Positions 25,751 to 35,189 are shown, counted from the first letter of the stretch. The stretch: 64,000 bases of DNA from Melghirimyces algeriensis (GCF_900182565.1 NZ_FXTI01000011.1:39595-103594), one strand, 5' to 3'. Numbers and translations: made by a program. The notes: generated by a model not told the origin, from the sequence alone.

Positions 25751-25816
25751 TTGTTTTTCACCTCCTTTTCCTATATTATATACGTTAATACGTAATAGGA
25801 CGAGGAGGCAAAATGA

Positions 25817-25972
25817 ATGGCACGAAAGAAATTTACCACTTCTTTAGATGGAGAAGTGATTAAGCAATTAAAGCTACAAGCTGTTAAAGAGAATACAGAT
25901 GCTAGCAAGATTATTGAGAAGTTAGTCAAAGAATATTTACAAAAAATGTCGGACTTACGAGAGAGGGATTAA
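25817..25972 (+). CDS. Small ribbon-helix-helix-like protein (51 aa)
   Basis: The ATG at 25817 follows GGAGG at good spacing. The peptide opens MARKKFTTSLDGEVIKQL, then an alternating charged helix (KENTDASKIIEKLVKEYL), the pattern of a CopG/Arc-type ribbon-helix-helix DNA-binding protein. It lies divergent from the TnpB remnant and before an IS605-type end structure, so it may belong to the old element or be its regulator. No toxin partner gene follows. Confidence 0.6.
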   Translation: MARKKFTTSLDGEVIKQLKLQAVKENTDASKIIEKLVKEYLQKMSDLRERD

Positions 25973-25984
25973 CCCCTCTCTCGT
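25957..25984 (+). other. Inverted repeat at end of RHH gene
   Basis: ACGAGAGAGGG pairs with CCCTCTCTCGT across a 6-base loop that contains the stop codon. Terminator-like but without a T run. Confidence 0.5.
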
Positions 25985-25990
25985 CGGTGT

Positions 25991-26035
25991 GCTCGCTTTC
26001 ATCCCAACCCTGAAGGGCTGGGTTTTCCCGCTCGC
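25991..26035 (-). ncRNA. Orphan IS605-type right-end/omega-RNA-like scaffold
   Basis: On the minus strand: GCGAGCGGGAAAACCCAGCC, loop, GGGTTGGGATGAAAGCGAGC. The CCCAGCCC/GGGTTGGG stem flanked by GAGCGGGAAAAC and GATGAAAGCGAGC is the usual 3' structure of IS1341/IS605-type tnpB elements. No tnpB lies upstream on that strand; the NhaP gene does. It is therefore an orphan relic. A related structure is at 40183. Confidence 0.55.
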
Positions 26036-26102
26036 ATTCTATAAAATATTGAAGACAGACTGATATATAATAAAGATAGCATTGGGAAGAAAGGGGTTTA
26101 TG

Positions 26103-27671
26103 ATGGAAAACACCTTTGAGTTGATCCTTTTGTTGCTTGTATTGGCCGCTGGGATCACGGCCATTGCCAAAAAATTAAACATTGCCTATCCGATTGTGTT
26201 GGTGGTGGCAGGTACCTTGATTGGTCTGGCTCCGATCAAGGGATTGGAGGAGTTGAAGCGGTTTGTGGCGGAAGAGGAAGTTTTCCGGTTTGCGGTGATT
26301 TCCATCTTTTTGCCTGCTCTGCTTGGGGAAGCAACATTGAAGTTGCCCTTTTCTCACTTAAGAGAGAACAAAAAGCCGATCTTGATATTGGCTCTGGTTG
26401 GAACCTTTTTATCCTATATGGTTGCGGGTTTTTTGTTTATGGGATGGATCGGCTTTTCCGCTGCGGTGGCTTTCACCTTTGCCGCGCTTATAGCGGCGAC
26501 AGATCCGGTCAGTGTTCTGTCGATTTTTAAGAGTATGAGAGTCAATCCCCGACTGATGACCATTATGGAAGGGGAGAGTCTGGTCAATGACGGATTGGCC
26601 GTTGTTTTGTTCAATATCTCCTCATTGAGCCTTCTCGCTTACCTGGATGCCGGTGCGGCCGGGATCGGTTTGGCGGGGCTGGAGCTGTTGAAGGTTGTGG
26701 TTGGCGGTTTGGCTGTGGGGGGAATTCTTTCTTATGTTTTTTCCCAGTTGACTCGCTTTTTTGACGATTATCCGTTAGAGATTATATTTTCCATCATTCT
26801 GTTTTACGGTTCATTCTTGGTGGCTGAATTGTTTCATGTATCCGGGGTGATTGCTGTGGTGACTGCCGGGCTGATCTTTGGAAATTATGGGGCACGGATT
26901 GGGATGAATCCCACCACCAAATTAAACATTCGAACGTTCTGGGACGTTTTGGCCCTATTGGCCAACTCCCTCGTCTTTTTTATGGTAGGTTTGGAAGTGA
27001 CGGCTGTGGAGATTGGGGATAAATGGGGATCGATTACCCTGGCCATCCTTATTGTATTGATTGCCCGCAGTGTGGCTGTTTATTTCAGCCTTTTGCCGGT
27101 TCGGGATCTTCCGCGCACATGGAAACACATTTTTAACTGGGGGGGACTGAAAGGATCGCTGTCAATTGCTCTTGCTCTCAGTCTTCCAACGGACTTTCCC
27201 GGTCGGGATGATGTGCTTCTTCTCGCTTACAGTGTGGTTTTATTCTCCTTGATCGTTCAGGGATTGACCATTAAACCGCTGGTTCGATGGTTAGGGGTGA
27301 AACAGGAATCCAATCGTTTGTCCGAATATGAAAACAAATTGGCGCTGGTGCAGCGAAGCCTGTCTGCACAGGAAGAATTGAATCGTTTAAGGGAAAAGGC
27401 AACACTTTCCCCAGTACTTCATGAGAAGTTGGTTCAAACCTATGAAGAAATGAAAGAAGAGGCTTTGGAACGGTTGGAAAAATTGTATGAGGAAAATCCG
27501 GAGCTACAACGGGAACAGATGGCAGACGCTGTACAACTGGCACTTTATGCGGAGCATCGAGCGGTTGACGAGATGGAGACGGAGCATACCATTTCCCATC
27601 GCATGGCGGATCAACACCGAAAGGAAATCGTCAATCGGTTGGTGGGAAATGAAGAAAAGCAAGAGACTTAA
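26103..27671 (+). CDS. NhaP-type Na+/H+ antiporter (CPA1 family)
   Basis: 522 residues. Twelve or so hydrophobic helices in the first 400 residues, including the core ALIAATDPVSVLSIFK with the transport Asp pair region, EGESLVNDGLAVVLF, and GGLKGSLSIALALSLP near 350. A charged cytoplasmic tail (about 410-522) rich in Glu and Arg follows. Exchanges cytoplasmic Na+ or K+ for protons in pH and salt homeostasis. The ATG at 26103 is better spaced from GAAAGGGG than the ATG at 26100. The 3' flank carries repeat copy B. Confidence 0.9.
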   Translation: MENTFELILLLLVLAAGITAIAKKLNIAYPIVLVVAGTLIGLAPIKGLEELKRFVAEEEVFRFAVISIFLPALLGEATLKLPFSHLRENKKPILILALVGTFLSYMVAGFLFMGWIGFSAAVAFTFAALIAATDPVSVLSIFKSMRVNPRLMTIMEGESLVNDGLAVVLFNISSLSLLAYLDAGAAGIGLAGLELLKVVVGGLAVGGILSYVFSQLTRFFDDYPLEIIFSIILFYGSFLVAELFHVSGVIAVVTAGLIFGNYGARIGMNPTTKLNIRTFWDVLALLANSLVFFMVGLEVTAVEIGDKWGSITLAILIVLIARSVAVYFSLLPVRDLPRTWKHIFNWGGLKGSLSIALALSLPTDFPGRDDVLLLAYSVVLFSLIVQGLTIKPLVRWLGVKQESNRLSEYENKLALVQRSLSAQEELNRLREKATLSPVLHEKLVQTYEEMKEEALERLEKLYEENPELQREQMADAVQLALYAEHRAVDEMETEHTISHRMADQHRKEIVNRLVGNEEKQET

Positions 27672-27732
27672 TGTAAAACATTGTTTGTGCATCATTGTGT
27701 GAAGTGTAGAAGAGCGACTAGAAAAGTCACTC

Positions 27733-27953
27733 TGAGGTTTAAGACAAAGTGGTGAAAGGGAGGTTTCCGTTTCCGCATCTCTTTCCTCCAGCAACGAAGT
27801 GGAAGGAGTCTGCTTCACCCCCTCCGGTCCCAACCAGCGGACAAAATATCCGCTAAACGGTTGGGACCTCCAGGGGTTCCGCTGGGTCGTCGAAAGTCGA
27901 AAAAGGATGCTCCACCGGATCTCCCCCTCTTATTCCCTTTGTCAGCAGTCTCA
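27733..27953. repeat. Dispersed intergenic repeat, copy B (full length)
   Basis: About 221 bases matching copy A end to end with scattered substitutions and small indels. The central hairpin is perfect here: GGTCCCAACC/GGTTGGGACC plus AGCGGA/TCCGCT (27826-27868). The ends again form TGAG...GACAAAG / CTTTGTC...CTCA inverted repeats, extended by CTC/GAG outside. It fills most of the 407-base gap between nhaP and the PBP terminator and overlaps no gene. Confidence 0.8.
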
Positions 27954-27992
27954 GAGCGCCCTTTCCTTCTTTAGAACTCTTTTTGTGGTTTG

Positions 27993-28039
27993 AAAAAAAC
28001 GCCCCCGCTCAGACTCTCAGTCTGTTTGGGGGCGTTTTG
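27993..28039. terminator. Terminator between NhaP and PBP genes
   Basis: AAAACGCCCCC pairs with GGGGGCGTTTT, with an inner CAGACT/AGTCTG stem; A/T runs on both sides make it bidirectional for these convergent genes. Confidence 0.85.
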
Positions 28040-28078
28040 TAATGAAACAGTTATGATGGGGTTCGAAAGCGAAGCGAT

Positions 28079-30304
28079 TTATGGACTGGTCGGGTTGTCT
28101 CCGCCATCCCCTTCGTTATTGCCGGATGAATCTTCATCTCCACCGGTGGTGTTACCGGGTGAATTATCCTCTCCACCCGTGGGGTTGTCAGGGTTGCTTC
28201 CTTCATCTCCCGGATTTTCTTCGTCTCCGCCCGTGGGGTTTCCGGAGGTATCACCATCGGGTGGATTTTCGGGAGTCTCTTTGTCTCCTGGGTTTGTTCC
28301 GGTTTCTCCTTCTTCATCGGAAGGGGTGGTCGAGTCAGGATTCTCTTCCGGTTCGTTTTCATACTGCTTTTTAGGCGATTCCGGTTGGTTTTTTGGGAAG
28401 GAATCACCTGTGTTACCGGAGCGCTTTCCAGAAGGGGGTTTAAAATGGCTGGCTTTTGTCCCTTTCAGGGTATCGCTCATTACTTGTTGAAAGATTCTTG
28501 CCGGATATTGGCCTCCGGTAAGGTCCACCTCGCTTCCGTTTTCGTTGAAGACGGTGGTTGCCATGACATATTCAGCAGTGTATCCGACAAACCAAGCTTC
28601 CTTACTGTTTTGTGTGGTTCCGGTTTTGCCCGCTACATCCCGTCCGTCGGATAGCTGCGCATTTTTACCGGTACCGGCGTCCACTGTATATTTCAGGATT
28701 TGACTCATGATGCGGGCGGTGTTTTTGGAGAAGACCTTCTTCTCTTTTACTTCTTTCTTAGGTTTCACCACTTCCCCGTCCACATTGACGATCTTTTGGA
28801 TGGTATGGGCCTGGGTGTACTTCCCGTCATTCGGAAAGGAGCTATAGGCCTGAGCCATCTGAAGGGTGCTGACTCCTTCTGTTAAACCGCCGAGTGCCAA
28901 GGGGGCAGGGGAACGATCTTTTGAATTCAATTTTAATCCCAGCTTTTGAGCATACTCATACGCAGTATCCACACCGACAACCTCAGTCAGAATGCGTGCT
29001 GTCGATACATTGAGCGATTTGGCCGCCACCACCTTTAAAGGTACGGTGCCGTGGTAGGTGTGGTCATAGTTTTTTGGAGTCCAGTCCCGATAGGTGAACG
29101 GTGAATCGGAGACAAGGGTGTTCGCCGTGTATCCTTTTTCCTCAATCGCCGGAGCGTAAGTGGTCAGCGGTTTGATGGAGGAACCCGGTTGGATGCGGGA
29201 CAGGGCCCGATTGGCAAATCCGCTGCCGATATAATGACGACCACCACCGATTGCGGCAATCAGCCCATTCTTGGGATCAATCATGGTGGCACCGGCGTCC
29301 AGCTTCTTGTGATTTTGATAAAAAGAGTCCTTTTTCAATGTTTTTTCCAAAGAGAGTTGTGCTTTTTTATTGAGTCCGGTATAGATTTTATATTTTCCGT
29401 TAGCCAAATCCTTAATCCCATAGCGCTTTTCCGCCTCTTCAATCACATAAGCGGTGTAGGCTTTATATTTCTGCTTGTGTTCATACTTGGCATAGTATTT
29501 TTTGTCCACACCAAGATCCATCTTTTGGTATTTTTCTTTTTCTTCCTCTGTAATCAGGTCATGTTCCGCCATCTTTTTCAATACAACATTTCTGCGCTGT
29601 TTGGCAGCCTTTGGTCGTCTGTAGGGATTGTATCCTTCCGGTGCTTTGGGAAGGCCAGCCAAAAGGGCGATTTCGTGGGGCTCCAGCTTATCCTTGGTCA
29701 AGTCTTTTCCAAAGTAGATCTTGGAGGCCATCTGAATGCCAGAAACGTTATTGCCAAAATAGATATAATTCAAATAGGCTTCCAGAATCTGCTCCTTTGT
29801 GTATTTTCGTTCCAGATTGTAGGCGAGAGCGATTTCGTTCACTTTTCGCATAAAGGTTTTATCCCGGTCTTGCAAGATAATATTTCGTGCAACCTGCATG
29901 GTGATGGTACTGGCACCTTCTTTGGGACTCATCGTCGCAATGTCGATCGCAATCGCACGGGCAAATCCCTTCAGGTCAGCACCATTGTGTTCATAGAAGC
30001 GTTCATCCTCCACAGCGACAAAAGCTTTCGCCAAATCTTTGGATTGAACCTTGTCCAGCTTTACAAACTCACGTTGCTCGGCTCCAAGGGAGGCCACTTT
30101 TTTCCCTTTATAATCATGAAGCGTAGTGGCAAATTGCATGTTTTTCAGGCTGTCCAGTTCATAAAAACTGGTTGTCATCAGGACTGCAACAAGCCCCCCA
30201 ATGATAATCAAAATACTGGTGGACAGGACCAGTAACCACCATTTTTTCGTCATCATGGACTTCATAAACAAGCGGCCATACGATTTTAATTTTTGAGATT
30301 TCAT
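28079..30304 (-). CDS. Class A penicillin-binding protein (PBP1-like, bifunctional)
   Basis: 741 residues. A cytoplasmic tail and one membrane anchor (about 22-44) precede a glycosyltransferase domain (about 70-245) with catalytic Glu99 in VEDERFYEH and the GASTITMQ motif. A transpeptidase domain (about 335-625) follows: SxxK as Ser375-Lys378 (GSSIKPL), SLN at 430-432, KTG at 560-562. The last 100 residues are an acidic Gly/Asn/Pro/Glu/Asp-rich tail with repeated PTGG/TTGG units, outside the membrane. Polymerises and cross-links peptidoglycan. The ATG at 30304 follows GGGAGGAG. The tail suggests wall interaction (inference). Confidence 0.92.
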   Translation of the reverse strand: MKSQKLKSYGRLFMKSMMTKKWWLLVLSTSILIIIGGLVAVLMTTSFYELDSLKNMQFATTLHDYKGKKVASLGAEQREFVKLDKVQSKDLAKAFVAVEDERFYEHNGADLKGFARAIAIDIATMSPKEGASTITMQVARNIILQDRDKTFMRKVNEIALAYNLERKYTKEQILEAYLNYIYFGNNVSGIQMASKIYFGKDLTKDKLEPHEIALLAGLPKAPEGYNPYRRPKAAKQRRNVVLKKMAEHDLITEEEKEKYQKMDLGVDKKYYAKYEHKQKYKAYTAYVIEEAEKRYGIKDLANGKYKIYTGLNKKAQLSLEKTLKKDSFYQNHKKLDAGATMIDPKNGLIAAIGGGRHYIGSGFANRALSRIQPGSSIKPLTTYAPAIEEKGYTANTLVSDSPFTYRDWTPKNYDHTYHGTVPLKVVAAKSLNVSTARILTEVVGVDTAYEYAQKLGLKLNSKDRSPAPLALGGLTEGVSTLQMAQAYSSFPNDGKYTQAHTIQKIVNVDGEVVKPKKEVKEKKVFSKNTARIMSQILKYTVDAGTGKNAQLSDGRDVAGKTGTTQNSKEAWFVGYTAEYVMATTVFNENGSEVDLTGGQYPARIFQQVMSDTLKGTKASHFKPPSGKRSGNTGDSFPKNQPESPKKQYENEPEENPDSTTPSDEEGETGTNPGDKETPENPPDGDTSGNPTGGDEENPGDEGSNPDNPTGGEDNSPGNTTGGDEDSSGNNEGDGGDNPTSP

Positions 30305-30505
30305 CCGATTTTTCTCCTCCCAAACTACAATATATATCATATTGGATCGACAGGGGAAGATGAATGTTGTTCAAATAATTTTTATATTTTGTGGGATGGT
30401 CACTCGAAACAGCTGGGAGCCGGTTTAAGGATCTCGGCGCCCGTTGTCTGTTCGTGTTAAAATGAAGAAAGACTCATTTAATGTGGGCGTGCAGAGGTGA
30501 TAGTA

Positions 30506-30937
30506 ATGGGTATGCCGGATTGGGTCATTTGGTTAATGATCCCCTGGTTTTTATTTATGATCTGGTTTTTGTCCACCGGTGGGTACTTTATGTTCCGTAA
30601 ATTTTTGAAGGGAATGCCAAAAAAGGACGGGAAGTCGGATCTGGATTGGCAACAGTATTATATTGAAAAGACTCACCATTTGTGGTCAGAGGAACAAAAA
30701 GCATTATTGGAAGAGTTGGTTCAACCTGTTCCCCAACTCTTCAGGGATACAGCAAAACAGACGATTGCCGGCAAGATTGGAGAGCTTGTCGTGAAAGAGA
30801 ATGGGAAACAGTTGAATGAAGATTTCATTATACGGGGGTACATTATGGCGACTCCCAAGCGCGATCACAAATGGCTGGTTGAGACCCTGGAACGAAAACA
30901 GATTGATCTAACCCCCTATCGGGAGCTATTGCAGTAG
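30506..30937 (+). CDS. DUF2621 membrane-anchored protein (YneK-like)
   Basis: 143 residues with an N-terminal Trp-rich membrane anchor (about 4-30: PDWVIWLMIPWFLFMIWFL), then a soluble domain with KSDLDWQQYYIEKTHHLW and a conserved FIIRGYIMATPKRDHKWL segment. Family of unknown function restricted to spore-forming Bacillota as far as I know. ATG at 30506 after AGAGGTG. Single gene with a terminator. Confidence 0.78.
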   Translation: MGMPDWVIWLMIPWFLFMIWFLSTGGYFMFRKFLKGMPKKDGKSDLDWQQYYIEKTHHLWSEEQKALLEELVQPVPQLFRDTAKQTIAGKIGELVVKENGKQLNEDFIIRGYIMATPKRDHKWLVETLERKQIDLTPYRELLQ

Positions 30938-30966
30938 CTGAAAGAAATGTTTTATCTATAGGGTGA

Positions 30967-30996
30967 AGAGAATCATTGTCGTGATTCTCTTTTTTG
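30967..30996 (+). terminator. Terminator after DUF2621 gene
   Basis: AGAGAATCA / TGATTCTCT perfect 9-bp stem, 6-base loop, T run. Confidence 0.85.
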
Positions 30997-31080
30997 TTTG
31001 GTTAAGGGTTGGGTGTTTTTCGGGTTTTTGTCTTCCTGTGCTATACTGAACGGGAACAGTACATAAAAGCGGAGGCAATC

Positions 31081-31992
31081 ATGATACGGGTACGAAATCT
31101 GGTGAAACGTTACGGTGGAATTCGGGTCGTGGACGGGGTTGGGTTTGATGTGGCTGAAGGAGAAGTGTTTGGACTCTTAGGCCCCAACGGCGCAGGAAAA
31201 ACGACCACAATGGAAATGATTGAAGGGTTGAGAAAACCGGATTCGGGTGAGATTCAACTTTTTGGAGTGGACGGTGTTCGTGAGCCCGACAAGATGAAGG
31301 AAATGATCGGTGTACAACTTCAATCCACTGCACTGTTTGATCACTTGACCGCTGAGGAGAGTATTCTTCTGTACGGGAGTTTTTACCGACAGATGCGCCC
31401 GGTGGATGAACTGTTGAAGGCTTTTGATCTGGAGGAAAAACGGAAAACGCTGGTGAAACATCTGTCCGGAGGACAACGACAACGCTTGGCGATTGCCTTG
31501 GCTGTAGTGCACGATCCGCGGGTTATTTTCCTGGACGAACCGACCACCGGTTTAGACCCTAAAGCCCGGCGGGATTTGTGGCGAATCATTCTCACCTTGA
31601 AAGATGAAGGAAGAACGATCTTTCTGTCGACTCATTATATGGAAGAAGCGGAACAACTGTGTGACCGGGTGGCGATTATGAATGCCGGTCAGGTGATTGA
31701 TTTGGACAGCCCTAGTGGCCTCATTCGTCAACTGGCTTCCGACAGTGTGATTGAATTTGCTTTGGAGAAAAAAGCGATGGAGGTCTCTCTTCGCCAGCTC
31801 CGTGGAGTCAAAGAAGTGAGACAGGATGAAGGATTGATCCTGCTATTGACGAACGATCTTCGCGGGACGTTGTCAGAACTGATCCGCACAGCCGATCAGG
31901 AAGAGCTGGCATTGAGTGGATTGCGTACCCGTACAGCAACACTGGAAGATGTGTTTCTTGAACGAACAGGAAAGAGGCTGACTGAAAAATGA
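31081..31992 (+). CDS. ABC exporter ATP-binding protein (CcmA/DrrA-like)
   Basis: 303 residues. Walker A GPNGAGKTTT near residue 38, Q-loop GVQLQSTALF, signature LSGGQRQRLAIALA near 134, Walker B VIFLDEPTTGLDP, switch LSTHYMEEAEQL, and a C-terminal domain typical of ABC-2 drug or polysaccharide export ATPases. ATG at 31081 follows GCGGAGG. Overlaps the permease gene by ATGA, so the two form an exporter. Substrate unknown. Confidence 0.9.
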   Translation: MIRVRNLVKRYGGIRVVDGVGFDVAEGEVFGLLGPNGAGKTTTMEMIEGLRKPDSGEIQLFGVDGVREPDKMKEMIGVQLQSTALFDHLTAEESILLYGSFYRQMRPVDELLKAFDLEEKRKTLVKHLSGGQRQRLAIALAVVHDPRVIFLDEPTTGLDPKARRDLWRIILTLKDEGRTIFLSTHYMEEAEQLCDRVAIMNAGQVIDLDSPSGLIRQLASDSVIEFALEKKAMEVSLRQLRGVKEVRQDEGLILLLTNDLRGTLSELIRTADQEELALSGLRTRTATLEDVFLERTGKRLTEK

Positions 31993-33104
31993 AAGCATAC
32001 TGGCGATTAACATGGGCTCAATTGTTGCTGTTTGCCCGCAATAAAAATACAATTATTTGGTCATTGCTTCTCCCCATTTTTATGATGCTTGCCTTGGGCA
32101 CCTTTTTGGGAGATGGCACTGGAACGGATCAGTTTCAGTTGAATGTGACGGTGGCGGATGAAGATGATACATCCTATTCCCGAAATCTGGTCAAGGAGCT
32201 GTCTAAGACCGGGGGATTAAACGTGAGTGAAACGTCCCGCGCTTCTGGTCTGGCCCAGGTCAAACAGGGGAATGCCGAAGTATTTGTCCTGCTGAAAAAA
32301 GGGATGGGGAAGCGCCTCTCAACAGAAGGGAAGGCGGGTAAAAGCGAACCCCTGGTGGAACTGTACCTCGATCAGAGCAATCCGGCTGTTGCGGAAATTG
32401 GAAGCACCGTGATCCGTGAGGAAGTGGACCGGTTCAACAAAGAGGCGGTGAATTATCAGCCACCAGTTGAAACCAAGCTGGTGAATATCCAAACCCGCCC
32501 CTTGGGTTATATTGACTTCCTGGTTCCCGGAATTTTATCCTTGATGATTTTAAGCAACAATTTGAACGGAGTAGCTGCTACGATTGCTTCCTGGCGAGAG
32601 CGCGGCATTCTTCGCCGGATGCAAGGCACCCCACTCAAAAGTTCCACCTTTATCGCCGGTCAGATTACCGCTCGTGTACTCTTAAACGGCTTGCAGGCCG
32701 TGACGGTATTGCTGGTGGGCTATTTTGTTTTTGATGTCCATGTATATGGTTCTTGGATGCTATTACTGATGTTTATTCTGCTGGGGACGCTGACATTTAT
32801 GTCGATCGGATTTATTATCGCCAGTTTGGCCCGGACACCGGAGAGTGCATCACCGATTGCCGGATTGGTTACCTTTCCGATGATTTTTGTGGGAGGAATC
32901 TTTTTTCCAGTTCGGGATCTTCCCGGCTTGTTGCAACCGTTGGTGAAGGCGATTCCGATCGGCTACCTGACGGATGCACTTCGTGGGGTGATGAACGAAG
33001 GTGCGACCCTTCCCCAACTGTGGGTGCCGGCGACGGTGTTGGGAGCCTGGTTGCTCATTTCGTTTACAATTGCAACACTGACGTTTCGATGGGATGTGAA
33101 ATGA
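31989..33104 (+). CDS. ABC-2 type exporter permease
   Basis: 371 residues. One N-terminal helix (about 19-38) and a large extracytoplasmic domain (about 45-170) precede five C-terminal helices starting at YIDFLVPGILSLMILSNNLNG. The conserved RERGILRRMQGTPL loop and FVGGIFFPVRDLP with LPGLLQPL late motifs are those of ABC-2/YhfI-type permeases. Pairs with the upstream ATPase. No resistance or biosynthesis genes are adjacent; acpS follows 15 bases later and may be co-transcribed. Confidence 0.9.
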   Translation: MKAYWRLTWAQLLLFARNKNTIIWSLLLPIFMMLALGTFLGDGTGTDQFQLNVTVADEDDTSYSRNLVKELSKTGGLNVSETSRASGLAQVKQGNAEVFVLLKKGMGKRLSTEGKAGKSEPLVELYLDQSNPAVAEIGSTVIREEVDRFNKEAVNYQPPVETKLVNIQTRPLGYIDFLVPGILSLMILSNNLNGVAATIASWRERGILRRMQGTPLKSSTFIAGQITARVLLNGLQAVTVLLVGYFVFDVHVYGSWMLLLMFILLGTLTFMSIGFIIASLARTPESASPIAGLVTFPMIFVGGIFFPVRDLPGLLQPLVKAIPIGYLTDALRGVMNEGATLPQLWVPATVLGAWLLISFTIATLTFRWDVK

Positions 33105-33119
33105 GAAAGGGGCATCGCG

Positions 33120-33494
33120 ATGATTTTGGGTATCGGCACCGATCTGGTGGAAATTTCTCGGATTCGGAAAGTGGGGCTGGATCGGTTGTCGAAACGGATT
33201 CTCTCTGAGAAGGAACAGAAAGATCGACCGAATATGGAAGGCCGGCTCGCAGAATGGTTGGCTGGACGGTTTGCAGCCAAAGAAGCAGTGGCGAAGGCAG
33301 TTGGAACCGGAATTGGAGCGATGATTGGTTTTCAGGATATTCTTGTCCACAAAGATGCCAAAGGGAAACCGTGCGTAGCCATTTCGCCCGCTGTTTATCA
33401 ACGATTAGGTTGGGATGAACACGTGGAAATTCATCTGTCGGTGACTCACACGAAGGACTATGCCATTGCATTCGCCGTTGTGGAATCCCGATAA
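33120..33494 (+). CDS. acpS: Holo-[acyl-carrier-protein] synthase
   Basis: 124 residues, full family length. Transfers 4'-phosphopantetheine from CoA to apo-ACP. N-terminal GIGTDLVEISRI carries the Mg-binding Asp; AGRFAAKEAVAKAVG carries the second acidic metal ligand; LSVTHTKDYAIAFAV is the C-terminal strand. ATG at 33120 after GAAAGGGG. First gene of the acpS-nnr-ydcC group, the same order seen near alr and ndoA in Bacillus. Confidence 0.95.
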   Translation: MILGIGTDLVEISRIRKVGLDRLSKRILSEKEQKDRPNMEGRLAEWLAGRFAAKEAVAKAVGTGIGAMIGFQDILVHKDAKGKPCVAISPAVYQRLGWDEHVEIHLSVTHTKDYAIAFAVVESR

Positions 33495-33572
33495 AGAAAA
33501 GGCACGTCAACCTTGTCTGCATATCCGGACAGGGGCGGACATATAGTTATAACGCGGTTGGGAGGGACACGA

Positions 33573-35111
33573 TTGGTTCTCTGCACTGCACAAGAGGCTC
33601 GCGATCTGGATCGGTATACCATTGAAGTACTCGGTATGCCGGGAGCGGCTTTGATGGAAAATGCAGGTCAAAATGCGACCCGGATGTTGTTGAAGCGTTT
33701 TTCGGAAGCGAAAAGGGCTGTGGTTCTCTCTGGAACAGGTAATAATGGCGGAGATGGTTTTGTGGTTGCCCGGTCGCTGTTTTCCGCCGGCTGGAAAGTC
33801 TCCGTCTGGGTGTCCGGTCAGGTAGAGAAAATGTCTTTAGAGACCCGTGCGTTTTACCAGGTCTGTCGAAACATGGGGTTGGCCGTCTCATTCTTTGATG
33901 GGGACCGCAAAGAAGAACTGTTGACCGACCTTCAAAAAGCGGACGTTGTGGTGGATGCTCTCTTGGGCACAGGGGTGCGAGGAGCGTTAAGGGAGCCGGT
34001 GCGATGTATGGTTCAAATGGTGAATGAAGCGGAACCTGGTTTCGTACTGGCTCTCGATGCTCCGACCGGAGTTGACACCGACACAGGTGCCATTCTGGGA
34101 GAAGCGATTCAGGCGGATCTGACTGTATCCTTTGCCACTTGGAAATGGTGTCACTATCTTTTACCTGCATCAGAGTTTTGTGGTGAGGTGAGGGTGGTTG
34201 ACATCGGAATGCCGGAAGAGGCAATCCATCACCAGCCTCCCCAGACCTGGGTAAATGATCCTTCCCTTTGGCATGATCACCTCACTCCTCGATCCCCTTG
34301 GAGTCATAAAGGAACGTATGGACATCTCCTAGTGCTGGGCGGCTCAAAAGGAATGCTTGGGGCTGCGTATCTGTCCGGGATGGCGGCGCTCAAATCAGGG
34401 GTGGGTATGGTTACGATAGGCGTTCCTCACGGACAGGAAGCTTCCATGGCTACCAAGGTGACAGAAGCGTTGGTATGGGGCTGGCCGGATGAGGGAAGCG
34501 GTTTGTTTATTGGGGATTTTCCTTCAGATTGGGAAGAGCGGTTCTCCCGGTTTCATGTGGTGACGGCGGGTCCTGGTTTGGGGCGCTTTTCAGGGGAGAA
34601 AGCGTGGCTGGAGAGACTGCTTCACTGTACAGATGGTCCACTTGTACTGGATGCCGATGCACTAAATATTCTTTCCAGCGATTTATCCATGTTGCAGTTT
34701 CGAAAGAAACCGACCATTCTTACACCGCATCCTGGGGAGATGGCCCGTCTGATTGGGGGCACCGTGAAAGATGTGGAGGCTTCCCGGCATCGGGTAGCCA
34801 AGGAATTGGCGGAAAAAACCGGTGCAACGATCGTATTGAAGGGTTCCTTTACAGTGATTGCTTTTCCGGATGGACGGCAAGTTCTGAATGGAACCGCCAG
34901 TCCAGCTTTGGCCAAAGCTGGGTCTGGGGATGTATTGACCGGGGTGCTGGGAGCATTTCTGGCCCAAGGTATTCCGGTGGAGTCTGCGGCTCCAATGGCC
35001 GTCTACCTTCATGGAATGGCAGGTCGACTGGCCGTTCGCTCTTCGGACTACAGTGTCCTCGCTTCCGAGGTAATTGACAATCTGGGAAACGCCATTCATC
35101 AAACCCTCTGA
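33573..35111 (+). CDS. nnr: Bifunctional NAD(P)H-hydrate repair enzyme (epimerase + dehydratase)
   Basis: About 512 residues. The N-terminal YjeF_N epimerase domain (about 1-215) has SGTGNNGGDGFVVAR; the C-terminal ribokinase-like dehydratase domain (about 230-505) has PHPGEMARLIG and KAGSGDVLTGVLGAFLAQG. Repairs hydrated NAD(P)H in the cytoplasm by epimerising the R form and dehydrating the S form with ADP or ATP. TTG at 33573 is chosen because GGGAGGG lies 6 bases upstream; a longer frame from 33513 has no such site. Confidence 0.93.
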   Translation: MVLCTAQEARDLDRYTIEVLGMPGAALMENAGQNATRMLLKRFSEAKRAVVLSGTGNNGGDGFVVARSLFSAGWKVSVWVSGQVEKMSLETRAFYQVCRNMGLAVSFFDGDRKEELLTDLQKADVVVDALLGTGVRGALREPVRCMVQMVNEAEPGFVLALDAPTGVDTDTGAILGEAIQADLTVSFATWKWCHYLLPASEFCGEVRVVDIGMPEEAIHHQPPQTWVNDPSLWHDHLTPRSPWSHKGTYGHLLVLGGSKGMLGAAYLSGMAALKSGVGMVTIGVPHGQEASMATKVTEALVWGWPDEGSGLFIGDFPSDWEERFSRFHVVTAGPGLGRFSGEKAWLERLLHCTDGPLVLDADALNILSSDLSMLQFRKKPTILTPHPGEMARLIGGTVKDVEASRHRVAKELAEKTGATIVLKGSFTVIAFPDGRQVLNGTASPALAKAGSGDVLTGVLGAFLAQGIPVESAAPMAVYLHGMAGRLAVRSSDYSVLASEVIDNLGNAIHQTL

Positions 35112-35189
35112 TCGCGATGGTGTCCGACCGACACATCTCTTGGAGAACAGAAGATGGAAATATTTCTCCATGAAGAAAGGGATGGTGAC

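Noticed and set aside
28079..30235. Long plus-strand frames opposite the PBP gene
   Set aside because: The PBP motifs on the other strand are complete; the opposite frames have hydrophobic composition from codon complement and no start signals.
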